A stretch of 64,000 bases of DNA from Eublepharis macularius (GCF_028583425.1 NC_072800.1:6709001-6773000), one strand, 5' to 3'; positions 28,277-40,730 are shown, numbered from the stretch's first letter. Notes: generated by a model not told the origin, from the letters alone. Numbers and translations are program-made.

Positions 28277-31099
28277 TGAGGAGAAAATAAAAGCCAAAGA
28301 AATACAGCTAAAAAAGAGACCAAGGAAAAAGAAGGTATACCAGGAAATTAAAATACTTCAAGAACAGCTAACAGCAATGAGCAATAAAGAATTGGAGTGG
28401 AATTTCAAAAGACTGAATCAAAAAGCGTTTGAGGGTGCTAATAAACCTGGGAAGTACCTGGCATGGCAATTGAAGAAGAAAAGGGAAAAGAAGATAATAA
28501 ATAAAATTTGCGAAGATAACAAAACGTATTTGGAGCAGGCTACCATTAGTAGAGCCTTTTATAAATTTTACGCTAAGCTGTATAATAAAAAAGAAGTAAA
28601 CAAAGAATCAATAGCGTCATATTTGGAGAAAACCAAACTTCCAGAAATCTCGGAAGCTTGGAGAAGTAAGTTGAATAGTGAAGTAACTGACGAGGAAATA
28701 AGTAAGGCAATACAATCTGCAAATCTAGGAAAGGCGCCAGGGCCAGATGGACTTACGGCTAAATTCTATAAGACAATGGCTAATGAACTGGCACCATTCC
28801 TAAAAGAGGTGATGAATGGGGTTTTAAGGGATCAAAGGATTCCAGAAACTTGGAGTGAAGCGAATATATCATTGATCCCAAAAGAGGGCCAAGACCTGAC
28901 TAATGTGAAAAATTATAGACCTATATCGCTACTCAACAATGACTATAAAATTTTTGCGAAGATATTGGCGGAGAGATTGAAGGGGTGGCTCTCGGAAGTC
29001 ATAGAGGAGGAACAAGCAGGCTTTTTGCCAGACAGACAAATAAGAGACAACTTAAGGACAGTGATCAATGCTATTGAATATTATGACAAGCGTTGTGACA
29101 AAGAGGTTGGTTTCTTCTTTGTAGACGCTGAAAAAGCGTTTGACAATTTAAACTGGGACTTTATGTTTGCCACTATGGAAAAGCTACAATTGGGAGAAAG
29201 ATTCATCAGAGCAATTAAGGAAATTTATAGAGACCAGACTGCAGCAATCGTGGTGAATGATGAATTGACCAAGAAATTGACGATAAGTAAAGGAACAAGA
29301 CAAGGTTGCCCGTTATCTCCATTGTTGTTCATTTTAGTATTGGAGATTCTGATGATACAAATACGTCAAGATGATGAAATTCGTGGAATAAAAATAAAGG
29401 ACTATTCATACAAGGTCAGAGCATTTGCGGATGACATAATGTTAATTGTAGAGGACCCATTGGAGAACATGCCAAGAGTGATAGATAAGATCAAGGAGTT
29501 TGGAGACTTGGCAGGTTTCTTCATTAACAAAAAGAAGTCAAAGATATTATGCAAAAATATGACTAAGCAGAAACAACAATTGTTAATGGAAACAACGGAT
29601 TGTGAAGTAACAAGTAAAGTGAAATATTTGGGAGTCGAATTAACTGCAAAGAACATAGATCTATTCAAAAACAATTATGAAAAACTATGGACTCAGATAG
29701 AGACTTGATTAAATGGAATAGATTGAATTTGTCATGGTTGGGCAGGATTGCAGCAGTTAAGATGAATGTGTTACCAAGAGTAATGTTTTTGCTACAGACA
29801 ATACCAATCATCAGAGACTCCAAACAATTTGAAAAATGGCAGAGGAAAATATCAGATTTTGTTTGGGCAGGCAAGAAGCCTCGAGTGAAAGTGAAAGTTT
29901 TACAAGATGCAAAGGAAAGAGGCGGAATGCAACTGCCCAATCTGAGACTTTATCATGATGCAATCTGCCTAGTTTGGTTGAAAGAATGGATGACATTAAA
30001 GAACAAGAAACTATTAGCCCTAGAGGGATATAAAAAAATATTTGGATGGCACGCATATTTATGGCATGACAAAGTAAAGGTCAACTCGATGTTCCTGCAT
30101 CACTTTGTTCGGAGAAGTCTATACATAATCTGGAAGAAGTACAGAATTTATCTACAAGAAGGAACCCCTTTGTGGGTGGTTCCATATGAGGTGATAGACC
30201 CGAGAGCTGTTGATAATGAACAACAATGTTTAACGTATAAAGAAATAACTAAAACTGAAGCATCCAAACTTAGAATAAAGACACAAGAGGAACTATCACC
30301 TAACTACGATTGGTTCCAGTATAGACAGATCAGAGACTTATATAATTCGGACTCTGTAAAGGGAGGTATACGAATAGAGAATTCGGAACTAGAGCAGACC
30401 CTTCTTAAAGAAGATAAGAAAAGAATATCCAAGGTATACCAAGTACTGTTGAAGTGGTATACCGAGGATGAGATAGTTAAAACACAAATGGTGAAATGGG
30501 CTATAAACTTTAATAAAGAAATAACAATGGAGGCATGGGAATACTTGTGGAAAACTACAATGAAGACAACGACATGTATTAATATCAAAGAGAACATTTA
30601 CAAAATGATCTATCGTTGGTACATGACACCAAAGAAGATTGCGCTAGGGAATTTGAATACTTCTAATAAATGCTGGAAATGTAAGAAGCATGAGGGCTCC
30701 CTCTATCATATGTGGTGGTCGTGTGAGGTAGCCAGGCAGTACTGGGGGGAAATAATAAGAGAAATGAGTGAAATTTTACAATTTCAAATTAATAAGAACC
30801 CAGAACTCCTGCTACTGAACTTGGGAATGGAGGGAATTCCAGCCCAACACAGGACGTTGATATTTTATATGACAGCAGCAGCTAGACTTTTGTATGCGCA
30901 AAAATGGAAAGTACAAGAAGTGCCAACTATTGAAGATTGGACTTACAAATTGCTGTATATGGCTGAAATGGACAAGATGACAAGAAAACTGAGAGATCTG
31001 GACTCAGGGCAGTTCAACACAGACTGGGAGAAGCTGAAACAATACCTGGAGAAGAAATGGGAGGTGGGAGGAAAACTGTGGCAGTTTGAGAACTACTGA
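28277..31099 (+). pseudogene. L1 ORF2 reverse transcriptase, 5' truncated with one frameshift
   Basis: The RT domain is well preserved: GKAPGPDGLTAKFYK, NYRPISLLNNDYKIFAKIL, VDAEKAFDNLNWDF, GTRQGCPLSPLLF and the catalytic FADDIMLI box. The C-terminal part has the cysteine motif CWKCKKHEGSLYHMWWSC and ends WQFENY. At about 29700 the frame stops after LWTQIET and continues in the -1 frame (DRDLIKWNRLNLSW). The same break, at the same codon, occurs in the L1 at 46.6 kb. The open frame continues upstream into host sequence to 28092, which is an accident of insertion. The endonuclease is missing. Confidence 0.9.
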
Positions 31100-31776
31100 A
31101 GTATTGAAGTAGAGGGGGGAGACTTTACCGGGGGGAGAAGAGATAAATGTGAATTAATAAGCAGTCAGATTAATAGATTGACATATATATAGATATATAT
31201 AGGTTAACAAACAGAACATAGAGAAAATAATTAATTATAAGGACTAAATATAAGGAGCGATTAACTAACAATATTTTCTTTTTTTCTGATAAGTTTTGTA
31301 CCAAACTGAATGTCTGAAGATATAGATGGGTCAAATTGATTGACTACGTGAGGAGAGATATATAGAACTATTATAAAAAGATAGAATGGGTAATATATAT
31401 AGAGAATAAGTCAAATTGTTTGATATAAACGAATGTATGATCTATATGGTTTATGATATATAGAAATATCTGAAATTGAAAAATTGGGATAAATTGTTTA
31501 TCTAAGATGGAAACAAAGACTTACAGTTTGGGCATATAATGTTAAAAATAGTTAAGGATGTACTGCTTAGAATAATGGAGAATATATATTTGTTTTAGAT
31601 AGAGGAAGCTAATAAAAGTAAGGGAAAGGGGACAAAGGGTTGGAAAGCTGTTGGAAGTCAACAAAAAGGGGGGGGAAAGGGAGGGGGTTAGAGATGAAAA
31701 AATTGGGGAAAATTGAATGTAAATGTGGAAATAATGGATTCTAACCCAATAAAAATTTTTCAAAAAAAAAAAAAAA
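28277..31776 (+). mobile_element. 5'-truncated L1, about 3.5 kb, in the BPIFB-like intron
   Basis: Flanked by the 14-bp duplication ttgccctccctcct at 28263-28276 and 31777-31790. It contains the ORF2 from just upstream of the RT domain to the C-terminus, a 3' UTR of about 680 bp, and a poly-A tail at 31762-31776. The endonuclease domain and ORF1 are absent. Its last ORF2 codons match the L1 piece nested in the Penelope element at 2279-3191. Confidence 0.93.
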
Positions 31777-31790
31777 TTGCCCTCCCTCCT

Positions 31791-32651
31791 CTTGCCTGTT
31801 CTTAGCTAAGAGAAACTTTTTAAACTAGGAAAATAGATTTTGATGCCGTCTAAACCTCCAAAATAAAAAGCATTTGTCTATTCCCTCATTCAAATTCCCC
31901 TTCCCCAGCCAGCCATTGCACCTCACCAGCTCTTACAAAAGGTGTTGGATCTTAACATCTGAGCATGGAAAATCTTTGGAAACATTTTCTTTGCTTGTGG
32001 CAATTTGTCCTGTACAGCTCTGGTATGAAACTGTGTGAAATGGTGAAATGGATACGGTTGTTGCTAAAGAAGCAGTGCTTTTCTAAGAGGTTACCACATT
32101 AACTGGCAAGGAGCTCTGATTCTCCAAAGCTCATTTCCTGGCAATCTAGTTGGTCTTTAAGGTGCAACTGGACACAAGTCTTGCTCAGCTTGAAGCAATT
32201 ACAGTCAGGGAGCACCTCTGTAGTAGCACAAGTTGGCGGCCATACTGGGTATCTAACAGCAGACCAAACTGTCCAAGAGATGCAAGATGGCAACTAATGT
32301 GCCTAGCCCATCTGCAATGCTTGCACCCTGACTAAGTTACTCTGGGGAGCTCATGGACTTCTCCTGAAGAGCATTTCCTTGATTTTGTCGCTGGAGCCTG
32401 ATCTTCCTTGATGGCATGCTGGCACCTTTGGAAACCAAGTCTGGCCTAGTCCAGAAGCCAAATGCCAACTAGCTCATTGCCCTTTGGATACCTGTATACC
32501 CAGTTAGCTAGTGGATCTACTGAAGAGCCCACTCGCTTTATTACTGCAGTTATTTTGCATAAGCAGGCTAGACTAGTTTTAGGACTGGCAGTGAGACATT
32601 CGGCAGGTTGACCCCTATTCAAATTACCCAGTTTCTTCCTTTGTTTTACAG
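31791..32651. other. Intron-like DNA with a Penelope tail fragment at about 32105-32190
   Basis: The segment ccaaagctcatttcctgg ... ctagttggtctttaaggtgc ... ggacacaagtcttgctcag matches Penelope-type tails in plus orientation. The rest shows nothing I can name. Confidence 0.45.
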
Positions 32652-32694
32652 CCCTGATGACCTTTTAATTTCTTCACCTGTGGCCGGGACACAT
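32652..32694 (+). CDS. Candidate exon of a BPIFB-like gene
   Basis: A 43-bp exon between a strong acceptor (cctttgttttacag) and a strong donor (acacat|gtaagt). Its first base completes the serine codon of the preceding exon; it then reads PDDLLISSPVAGTH. In BPI-fold genes a short exon of the type 'L.L...SSPVG.F' follows the 'LSLD' exon, and this fits in place, phase and size class. Continuation to the last exon is uncertain. Confidence 0.5.
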
Positions 32695-32755
32695 GTAAGT
32701 ACATATCCATTGCTTTGCTCTTCTTCAGAGAAGGGGGGAAGGGGAAATACAGTGG

Positions 32756-33095
32756 GGCTGGGCTCCAAAGGAATGTAAGCTGCTTTGAATTCATTCTGCT
32801 CTGCTGCTTTATTTTTATTTGTGGCTCGTGAGAGAGAGGGGGAGAGAGAGAGAGAGAGAGTGAGTGAGTGCAAGCCGAGTGGGGCTGGTCTCCAAAGGAA
32901 CGTAAGCTGCTTTGAATTCATTCTGCTCTGCTGCTTTATTTTTATTTGTGGCTCGTGAGAGAGAGGGGGAGAGAGAGAGAGAGAGTGAGTGAGTGCAAGC
33001 CGAGTGGGGCTGGTCTCCAAAGGAACGTAAGCTGCTTTGAATTCATTCTGCTCTGCTGCTTTATTTTCATTTGTGTCTCAGGAGAGAATGAGTGA
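32756..33095 (+). repeat. Minisatellite of about 125-bp units, 2.7 copies
   Basis: Units begin at 32756, 32882 and 33006 with ggggctgg(g/t)ctccaaaggaa. Each contains ctgctttgaattcattctgc, an internal (ga)n run and a gtgagtgagtg segment; the third is partial. Near identity suggests recent duplication. Confidence 0.85.
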
Positions 33096-33256
33096 GTGAG
33101 TTCATAGCTTATATATCAGTCCAAAACAGACTAAGATAGCAAAGTCCTATTCCATTAGCTTTCCAGGAACAGGGCAAAGACTCCAGGTTCATGGAGGAAG
33201 ACAGTAAGTGTGTGTCTATTCAAAAGATAAATGTTGTTTCTTTCCTTTTCCTTCAG

Positions 33257-33304
33257 GTGTCTACCAAGATGCAATGTAGGTGGTACAACATGACTCAGCC
33301 CTAG
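33257..33304 (+). CDS. Possible terminal exon of the BPIFB-like gene
   Basis: After ttccttttccttcag, a phase-0 frame of 15 codons (VSTKMQCRWYNMTQP) reaches TAG. It is in phase with the exon at 32652. The residues do not resemble the usual C-terminus of BPI-fold proteins, so it may be a mutated exon or a chance frame. An internal gtaggt could act as a donor. Confidence 0.2.
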   Translation: MSTKMQCRWYNMTQP

Positions 33305-33392
33305 CTGTGGCCGGCTGGCAGCAGATTCGTTGTATACAATTCCTCAGGGGCTGTAGAATCACTATATCAATTGTAGAAGCAAGGAATAATCG

Positions 33393-33452
33393 TCTTAATA
33401 TAATGGTGCATACTCAAACCACTTAATATAATGGTGCATACTCAAACCACTT
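33393..33452 (+). repeat. Tandem duplication of a 29-bp unit
   Basis: taatataatggtgcatactc plus aaaccact occurs twice head to tail. It lies just beyond the 3' end of the Penelope-like element that follows. Confidence 0.8.
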
Positions 33453-33697
33453 ATTCAAATAAACAATTACTCACCTTGAAACAGTGCAATTCTTTCTTGA
33501 AACCTGGAGAGTGATGCAGGCACCCTTGCTCACGCGTCCCTCCCAAGGTTAACAACAGTTTATATACTAACATACACCTTCCTCCCATGCATGAAGCAAT
33601 CTCATTCAAAGATACAGTAACCATGACTTGGCTCAAATACAAAAACCATTTCATTTAAAGGTACAGTAACTTTTACCCAACTCCAAAGGTCCAGTGT

Positions 33698-35218
33698 CTA
33701 ACCCAGAAAGCATTGAAGTGAAAGCTCATTATTTAGCCCATGGGGTTTAAGGCTATTCAGAGAAAAAATCCATTGGGCTTCTCTTCTCAGTAACTCCTTG
33801 TTAGTGCACTGAGAAGAGGTTGCCCATGCCACAAATAACACTGACACCTTCATATCGGTCGGTGTGTGCTGTGTTTCAAGGAAATGATGAGTTAGTAAGG
33901 CTTCCTCCACTTTGTTCTTAACTCTGGAAATACGTTCCAGAATCCTGACTCTCAGAGGTCTGATTGTATAGCCCACATATAATTTAGGGTAAGGGCAAAT
34001 CAACAGGTACACCACTCTGGAAGTCTGGCATGTGACGAAATGTCGGATGGTGATTTTCTTTTGTGGTACAGGTATGTCCAAAGAATCACCCTCTATCATT
34101 AATGGACACATGGCACAATGGCCACACCTAAAGTTGCCCGTAGGTCTATCCAGACCCAGTGGTCTGGTTATATCTGTATGGGACACAATATCCTTCACAT
34201 TTCTTGTTCTCCTGTAGCTCATACATGGTGGTGATGCACACCCATGGATGTCAGACACTAAATTCCAATGGCTATGGACTATGGTTTGTACAAATTTAGA
34301 TAGAGGTGAATAATCTAGAGCCCAATGTAGTCTATCCTTTTTAGCTCTAGCTTTACTCTCAAAAAGGCTATTCCTAGAGACCCATGAGGCTCTAGTTAAT
34401 GCCCTTTGTATGGTCTTGTTAGGGTAGCTTCTATTAATGAATGACTTCTGCATAACAGCACGCCCATAATCATAGTCCTCTTGTCGTGTGGAATTCCGTT
34501 TTAATCTCAGAAACTGTCCATATGGGATATTGTGTCTGAGATGGATGGGATGGTGGGACTCAAAGTTTAAGTAGGCGTTCCTGTCTGTAATCTTAGGGCA
34601 TATCTTCAATCTATCATCACTCCCCCTGAAGACAGTCACGTCTAAGTAATTGATTTTGTGCTGATCACTATTCCAAGTGAATTTGATATTCTCATCTAGC
34701 GTGTTCAGCCAAGAGCAGAAATGTTCCACAATGGAATAATCACGGATCAAAAAGAATAAAACATCAATGTACCTTTTAAAGATGACTATGTACTCAAAGT
34801 AGGGATTGGCATGATTCATGATGTATTTCGCCTCCCATTTTGCCATAAAAATATTGGCAATGCTAGGGGCAGCCACACACCCCATTGTGATGCCCCTCAC
34901 CTGAAAGAAGAAACTGTCCAAAAATCTGAAATAATTTTTTTCCAGTATCAGATCAAGAAGTTGGAGTAAAAATTCAGAGCTAAGTCTACAGATGTGTCTT
35001 GCATTCAACACATCAGACACCACCCTCCTGGCCATGTCATGTGGTATGGACATATACAAGGAGTTAACGTCCATGTTCAATAAAGTGAAACCCTCCTCAA
35101 CTGGAAAATTTTCTATTGTCTGTATGAAGCTCCTAGTGTCCTTTATGTAGAAGGGAATGGTGGGAACCTCCGTCTGTAGGAAAGAATCCAGGTAAAACAA
35201 TCTGGCTCTCAAATTCAT
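33698..35218 (-). pseudogene. Neptune-like reverse transcriptase with GIY-YIG nuclease, RT catalytic residue lost
   Basis: A 506-residue frame. The RT has MDVNSLYMSIPH, GITMGCVAAPSIANIFMA, and the catalytic box RYIDVLFFL, where the family has YIDD, so the second aspartate is valine. The linker has CGHCAMCPLM. The GIY-YIG domain has VVYLLICPYPKLYVGYT and IRPLRVRILERI, and the C-terminus is long. The frame starts inside the RT N-terminus; the earlier part is in another frame. In Penelope elements the RT copies RNA onto a nicked or telomeric end and the nuclease cuts the target. This copy should lack RT activity. Confidence 0.85.
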
Positions 35219-35655
35219 CTGTAGGGACTGTGCTCTGTAAGAGATCTTTCACTCTATCAGCTTCTTTAGTAACCGTAACCGCTTCTTGTTGACACGTGTC
35301 TATAATGAGTACCATAAGATCGAAAGAAGATTTATTGAGAATAGATGCCCACTTGGTTTTGAACTCCTCCTTGTCAGCAAACATGCCCGGGGGCTTCTGA
35401 ATTCTTAAACCTCTCGGTATCTGTTGAGTTTGATAATATTCGTATAAAGTAGAAGCATGAAACTCCAATTTCATTGATTTGGATTGCAAAAATTGTAGGG
35501 TTTCCCAATCCTCTTGGGGGGGGCAGTAATGTCCCACTTCCTAGGTTTGAGACTAGAAAAAATCCTAGACTTTTCTTCTTCTGAGTAAGTGAACATATCC
35601 TGATAACTAGACATGGCTTCCCAATATTTCCTTCCCTCAGTTTTCTTCTTGCCAC
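35133..35655 (-). pseudogene. Neptune-like Penelope N-terminal region, frameshifted
   Basis: A frame with LEFHASTLYEYYQTQQIPRG, LRIQKPPGMFADKEEFKTKW and SFDLMVLIIDTCQQEAV, a segment typical of the N-terminal region of Neptune-type proteins. It is joined to the RT frame only through a frameshift at about 35180, and a second shift lies near 35530. Confidence 0.65.
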
Positions 35656-35830
35656 CGCTAGGAGAAGGATGCCCGCTTCATAGCTCCGTGTTTGGATTCC
35701 ATCTTACTTGATTTTGGTTGTGATTTGGACTGTTTACTGGACTAACACTTCTTCTGGCTGATTTGGACTTCGTTTTGGACTTGGTGTGTATTGATCCAGT
35801 TTGTTTTGATGCTGCATATCTTCCTACCCC

Positions 35831-37763
35831 TTGATGATGACTTCTAAGGCCCTCTTTAAGCACTGTACTCAGTGCCAGATGAAGATGACCCATATGGATG
35901 GACATGATCTATGTTTGATCTGCCTTGGGGAGGGCCACAACATGCCTGCATGTAAGAACTTCACTCCGAAGGTGAGGCATGAGAGGGCCCAATGGTTGAG
36001 GGTGTCGTTATGGCAAAAGGTGTTAGATGGAGATGAAGTGCCTAAGTCCCCTTCTGTGATAGAAAAAACACCATTGTCTGCCCCAAAGGCGGGTCACAGT
36101 TCAGGTTCTGTGGTTTCATTGAAGTTGATCCCGAGATTGGATCTGACAGGTAAGTCGACTCCGAAGTACGATCCGAAGGGGAAGACGACTCCGAGATCAG
36201 ATACGACGGGGAAGAAGTCGAGCTCAAAGAGGTCTTCAGATCCAAGAGCCAGTTTGGAACCGCCTCCGAAGAAGCCAAAGTAAAAACATCGGTCAGCTTC
36301 ATGCTCTAAGCATCATTCTTGGCCTCCACGGCCGGAGTCTAATGATGAGGTGGTGTTGGTTTCACCACGTACGCCATCACCCCATTTGGACTCCCCGGAC
36401 CATTCTGTCTCTGATGGTGAAGTGCCGGATCCAGTTATTGACCATCCAGCTGAAACAGGTGCTGTTGGCACCGGGAGGGAGGCGGTCTCTGATTCCAGGA
36501 CCGGGTTCAACTGACCATCATCGGATCCAAGAGCACTCTTCAAGGCGACCATGTCCCACGTCTTCCCTTTGGAGTCAACATCATTCATCTAATAGGGAGG
36601 GCTCAGGTTCAAGACACTTGCTTGCCATACAGCACCATCATGCCTGCTGCATTCCAGCCCCGTATCATTGTCAATGGAAGGGAGCACCCTCGGGATATGA
36701 GCCATCAGATCTGAGGCCCTCAGCATCCAGGGAATGTGGGTAGTTGCCTCCACCGTTTCCGGATGAGGTCCTGTCAACTCCTGCTTCTGAGGTGGAGGAG
36801 AGTACTCTGAATTGGGGTCCAAGTCACTGTCAGGTTCGTCACCAGATGAGAACGTGGGACCTAGTGCGAGTTCTCCTTTTGAGGATCTATGTATATACAG
36901 ACGACCCGAATGGCAAAGGCACTGGATATTGACATGTCATCTGCCATCCCAAAAACTAAAGATAAGTTGCTTTGTTGTATTCTCCAGCAACAGGGGGTTT
37001 TCCAATGCTAGAAGGCCTGGAGGAGGTTTGGAAGGTGCCCTCAGGGTTGCCAGCCACGTCGAAATGCATTGAACAGATGTACAAGATCAAACAGGGCACA
37101 TGGCAAGCATTGATAAAACACCCTCCACTGTCATCCTTGGTAGCTGAGGAAATTCAGCATCGCAGTTCTGGCTCCCTCTCTGCTCCTCCAGATAAAGAGG
37201 GAAGAAAAATTGATGGTTTGGGGAGACACCAATATTCTATCTCTGCTTTAGGCCTTTGCATTGCCAATTATCAAATGATTATGGCAGGATACCAACTATA
37301 TCTGTGGGAGAAGCTGTCCTCTTATGTTGCTGACTTGCCAGAGGATAAGAAAGCTGCCGTTTCTCTCCTGCAAACGGAGGCCGTTCACTTCTCAAAGCAG
37401 CAAATGAATGCTGGGAGCCATGCTGCTGATACTGGGGCTCGTGGGATGTCCACTGCAGTGCTTTTGAGGAGACATTCCTAGTGCCGTTCAACAGCTCTTC
37501 CAATGGAAACAAGAACCAAAATAGAGAACTTACCATTTGAGGGAGATTCCTTGTTTTCCAGCACCACAGATGAGGCGCTGAAGAAAAAGAAAGAGAATAG
37601 GCAGATGGCCAGATCATTGGGAGTGACTTCGATAGGTAGGTCTAGATATAAACCACGGTACTCATTTAGATACAACCCATACCAGTATCACGGGAGATAT
37701 CAGCAACGCCCTTATTTTCAGCAAAATCCCACAGCTCAACGCCACTACAATGCTTCACAGTAG
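35831..37763 (+). pseudogene. DIRS gag-like region, broken
   Basis: The first frame (35831-36283) has CTQCQMKMTHMDGHDLCLIC, LGEGHNMPACKNFTPKVRHE, a cysteine/histidine cluster of the kind seen in DIRS gag, then a serine/lysine-rich tail. Further pieces in other frames run to 37481. The last frame (37503-37763) ends in an R/Y/Q-rich tract (RYKPRYSFRYNPYQYHGRYQ). The protein should coat the RNA in a particle; this copy is not translatable as one frame. Confidence 0.7.
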
Positions 37764-37942
37764 TCAAGAAGGCGTAGACATTACAAACCCCGTCCGTCAC
37801 AAGACCCTGTTCACCAGAAAGATTCTCAGGGTGCAGGGAAGCAGTTCTGACAGGACATAGTGACCTCTGCGCAGAGTTTTTCTGACAGACTGATGCCTTT
37901 CTTTTCTGAATGGGAGATGATAACAACTGACTCATGGGTCTT

Positions 37943-40730
37943 TTTTTTTTTAATAAAACATTTATTAAGTATATTGAAGGAATGTTACATATAAGTTTTT
38001 CCAATTATTCTCTACATATCAATATCAATTACCTTATAATTATCCAGTAAAATGTACATTCCCCACCCTCCCTCCCTCTTTTCTCTAGACCCCCAACAGC
38101 GCTTAAACCCTTTAAATTCTTTAAATTTCCCCTCTATTCTATTACAGTTATTCATTCTCAAAGTTAAAGTTCTTAGATAAAACATAACCCCATCATTATA
38201 CCCCCATCAATAATTATCCATAGACCACAATTGGCCTTTTACATCCCACCTGAGTTCCACATAATCTTTGAATTTTTCCCAATCTTTTAGAAATTCATTT
38301 GAGCTTTGTTCCTTCAGTTTTCTAGTCAGCTTGTCCATTTCCACCATGTACAGTAATTTTTGTATCCATTCTTCAACATCTGGTATCTCCTCTTGTTTCC
38401 AATATTGTGCATACAGTAATCTTGCTGCCACAATCATGTACCACATTTATGTTCTATCCGTTACATTAACATTTTCCATATTCAGTCCTAACAGAAACAT
38501 TTCAGGATCTTTCAACAAATTACCCTTCATAATTTTCAACATTTCTGTATATATCTTAGATCAATATTGTTTTGCCTTATCACAAGACCACCACATATGG
38601 TAGAAGGAGCCTTCATGTTGTTTACATTTCCAGCATTTGTTTGACATAGCATTACTCATATTAGCTAATTTTTTCGGTGTTAAGTACCATCTATACATCA
38701 TCTTATATCCATTTTCTTTTAAATTAACACATGTAGATATTTTCATAACATTTTTCCACAAATATTCCCATGCATCCATTGTGATCTCTTTGTTAAAATG
38801 TAAAGCCCATTTCACCATTTGGACCTTAACCACCTCATCTTCTGTATATCATTTCAATAGCAGTTTATAAAGCTTAGAAACTATCTTTGTTTCATTCCCT
38901 AGCAGAAGTTCTTCTAATTCTGAGTTCCTAGTTCTGAAACCCACTTTCCTTTTATCTGATTCAAATAAGTCTTTAATTTGTCTATATTGTAGCCATCCAT
39001 ATTTAAAAGGTATCTCTTCTTCTTTCTTCATTTTGACTGTAACTCCTTCCATCTGCAACAAGTCCTTGTATGTTATCCAATCTTCTCCTTGATATTCTGT
39101 CTATGGTTTTATCACCTCTGCTGGAATTATCCATAAAGGTCTTTTCTCCTCTATATATTTTTTATATTTTTGCCAAACCGAGAATACATTTTTCCTTACG
39201 TAATGATGCAGAAACAGACCATCCATTTTATATTTGTCATACCATAAATATGCATGCCAACCAAAAAGATTATTATGACCCTCCAATGTTAACAATTTAC
39301 GATTAGTTAAGTTAACCCAATCTCTCAACCATGTCAAACATATCGCTTCATGATATAGTCTCAGATTTGGTAGTTGTAGGCCACCTCTTTCTTTTGCATC
39401 ACACAGCACTTTCATCTTAACTCTTGGTTTTTTCTCGGCCCATACAAAGTTTAATAATTTCCTTTGCCATTTGTGAAATTGCTTTTTCTCTTTTACAATT
39501 GGGATTCTTTGTAATAAGAACATCACTCTTGGCAATACATTCATTTTCACAACTGCTATATGACCCAACAACAGATTCAATCTGTTCCACTTTGTCAAAT
39601 CTTTTTCCAGTTGAGCCCATAATTTTTCATAGTTATTCTTAAATAAGTCAATGTTTTTCATTGTTAATTCTGCTCCCAAATATTTTGTTTTTTGGACCAC
39701 TTCACACTCCGTGAGATTCATTAGTTCAACCTGTTTCGCTTTCGTCATATTTTTACAGAGCAATTTAGATTTTGATTTGTTAATATAAAAACCTGCCAGA
39801 TCCCCAAACTCTTTAATCCTGTTTAATAATAATGGTAATATCTGGACAGGTTCCTCAATAATAAACATCACATCACCTGCAAATGCTCTGAATTGATAGG
39901 AGAAGCCTTTAAGTTTTATACCTTTAATACTTTGATCTTCTCTTATCTGTCTTAACAATATTTCCAGTACCATAACAAACAACAATGGTGAAAGTGGGCA
40001 TCCTTGACGCGTACCTTTTCTTACCTCGAACTTTGTTGTCAAATCATTATTTATACACTATGTTGCTTGCTGGTCCTGATAAATTGCCTTTATAGCTTCT
40101 ATAAACTCTTGACCCAGACTCATCTTTTCCATTACTAAAGACATGAAATCCCAATTTAAATTGTCGAAGGCCTTCTCTGCATCCGCAAACAGAAAGGCTA
40201 CCTCTTTTTCAGGGTGTTTATCGTAATATTCTATAGCATCAATAACAACTCTCAAATTATCCCTTATTTGTCTAGTAGGTAAAAACCCTGCTTGTTCTTC
40301 TCCAATAAAATCCATTATAAATATTTTCAGTCTTTCCGCCAAAACTCTTGCAAAAATCTTATAGTCATTATTTAACAAAGATGTAGGCCTGTAATTTTTA
40401 ACATCTGTTAAATCCTGCGCTTCCTTTGGGATCAGTGAGATATTAGCTTCATTCCATGTTTTTGGTACTCCCTTTTTCCTCATTATCTCATTCATCAAAT
40501 TTTGTAAAACTTGCACCAAGTCTTTTTTCAAAATTTTGTAAAATTTAGCTGAAATTCCATCTGGACCTGGTGCTTTATCCAGTTTCATCGAATCTATAGA
40601 TTTTAAAATTTCTTCTTCAGTTATTGGAGTGTTCAAAGTTGTCCTCATGGAATCCGAGATTTTTGGTAACTTTCTCTTGTCCAAATATCAATCTGTTCCT
40701 TCTTTACTAATTAGCTGTTTTTGGAACAGG
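37943..40730 (-). mobile_element. 5'-truncated L1 inserted in the DIRS element
   Basis: Minus orientation, with a poly-T start at 37943. The 11-bp duplication tcatgggtctt lies at 37932-37942 and 40731-40741. Removing it rejoins the DIRS coding sequence (WEMITTDSWVL then MIVNKGYGLAFA). It contains ORF2 from just upstream of RT motif 1 to the C-terminus and a short 3' UTR. Confidence 0.92.
38207..40684 (-). pseudogene. L1 ORF2 reverse transcriptase, 5' truncated and degenerate
   Basis: RT segments include DKAPGPDGISAKFYKI, NYRPTSLLNNDYKIFARVL, ADAEKAFDNLNWDFMS and GTRQGCPLSPLLFVM. The catalytic box reads FAGDVMFI, the first aspartate of FADD replaced by glycine. The C-terminus keeps CWKCKQHEGSFYHMWWSC and ends WSMDNY. 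Stops or shifts near 40050, 39100, 38840 and 38550. Unlike the L1s at 28.3 and 45.0 kb, the thumb junction (KLWAQLEKDLTKWNRLN) is continuous here. Confidence 0.88.

Larger units (their letters stand above)
33460..35660 (-). mobile_element. Neptune-like Penelope element
   Basis: A second Penelope-like element on the minus strand, clearly different from that at 1804-5330. It includes the N-terminal region (35655-35133) and the RT/GIY-YIG frame (35218-33698), with a short 3' part to about 33460. Its right end abuts the DIRS element at about 35670. The endonuclease has the 'YLLIC..PKLYVG.TIRPLRVRI' form. Confidence 0.8.

Noticed and set aside
29680-29720. Programmed -1 ribosomal frameshift site in L1 ORF2
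   Set aside because: No canonical slippery heptamer is present at the junction. A shared inherited deletion explains both copies more simply, so recoding is kept only as an alternative in the findings.
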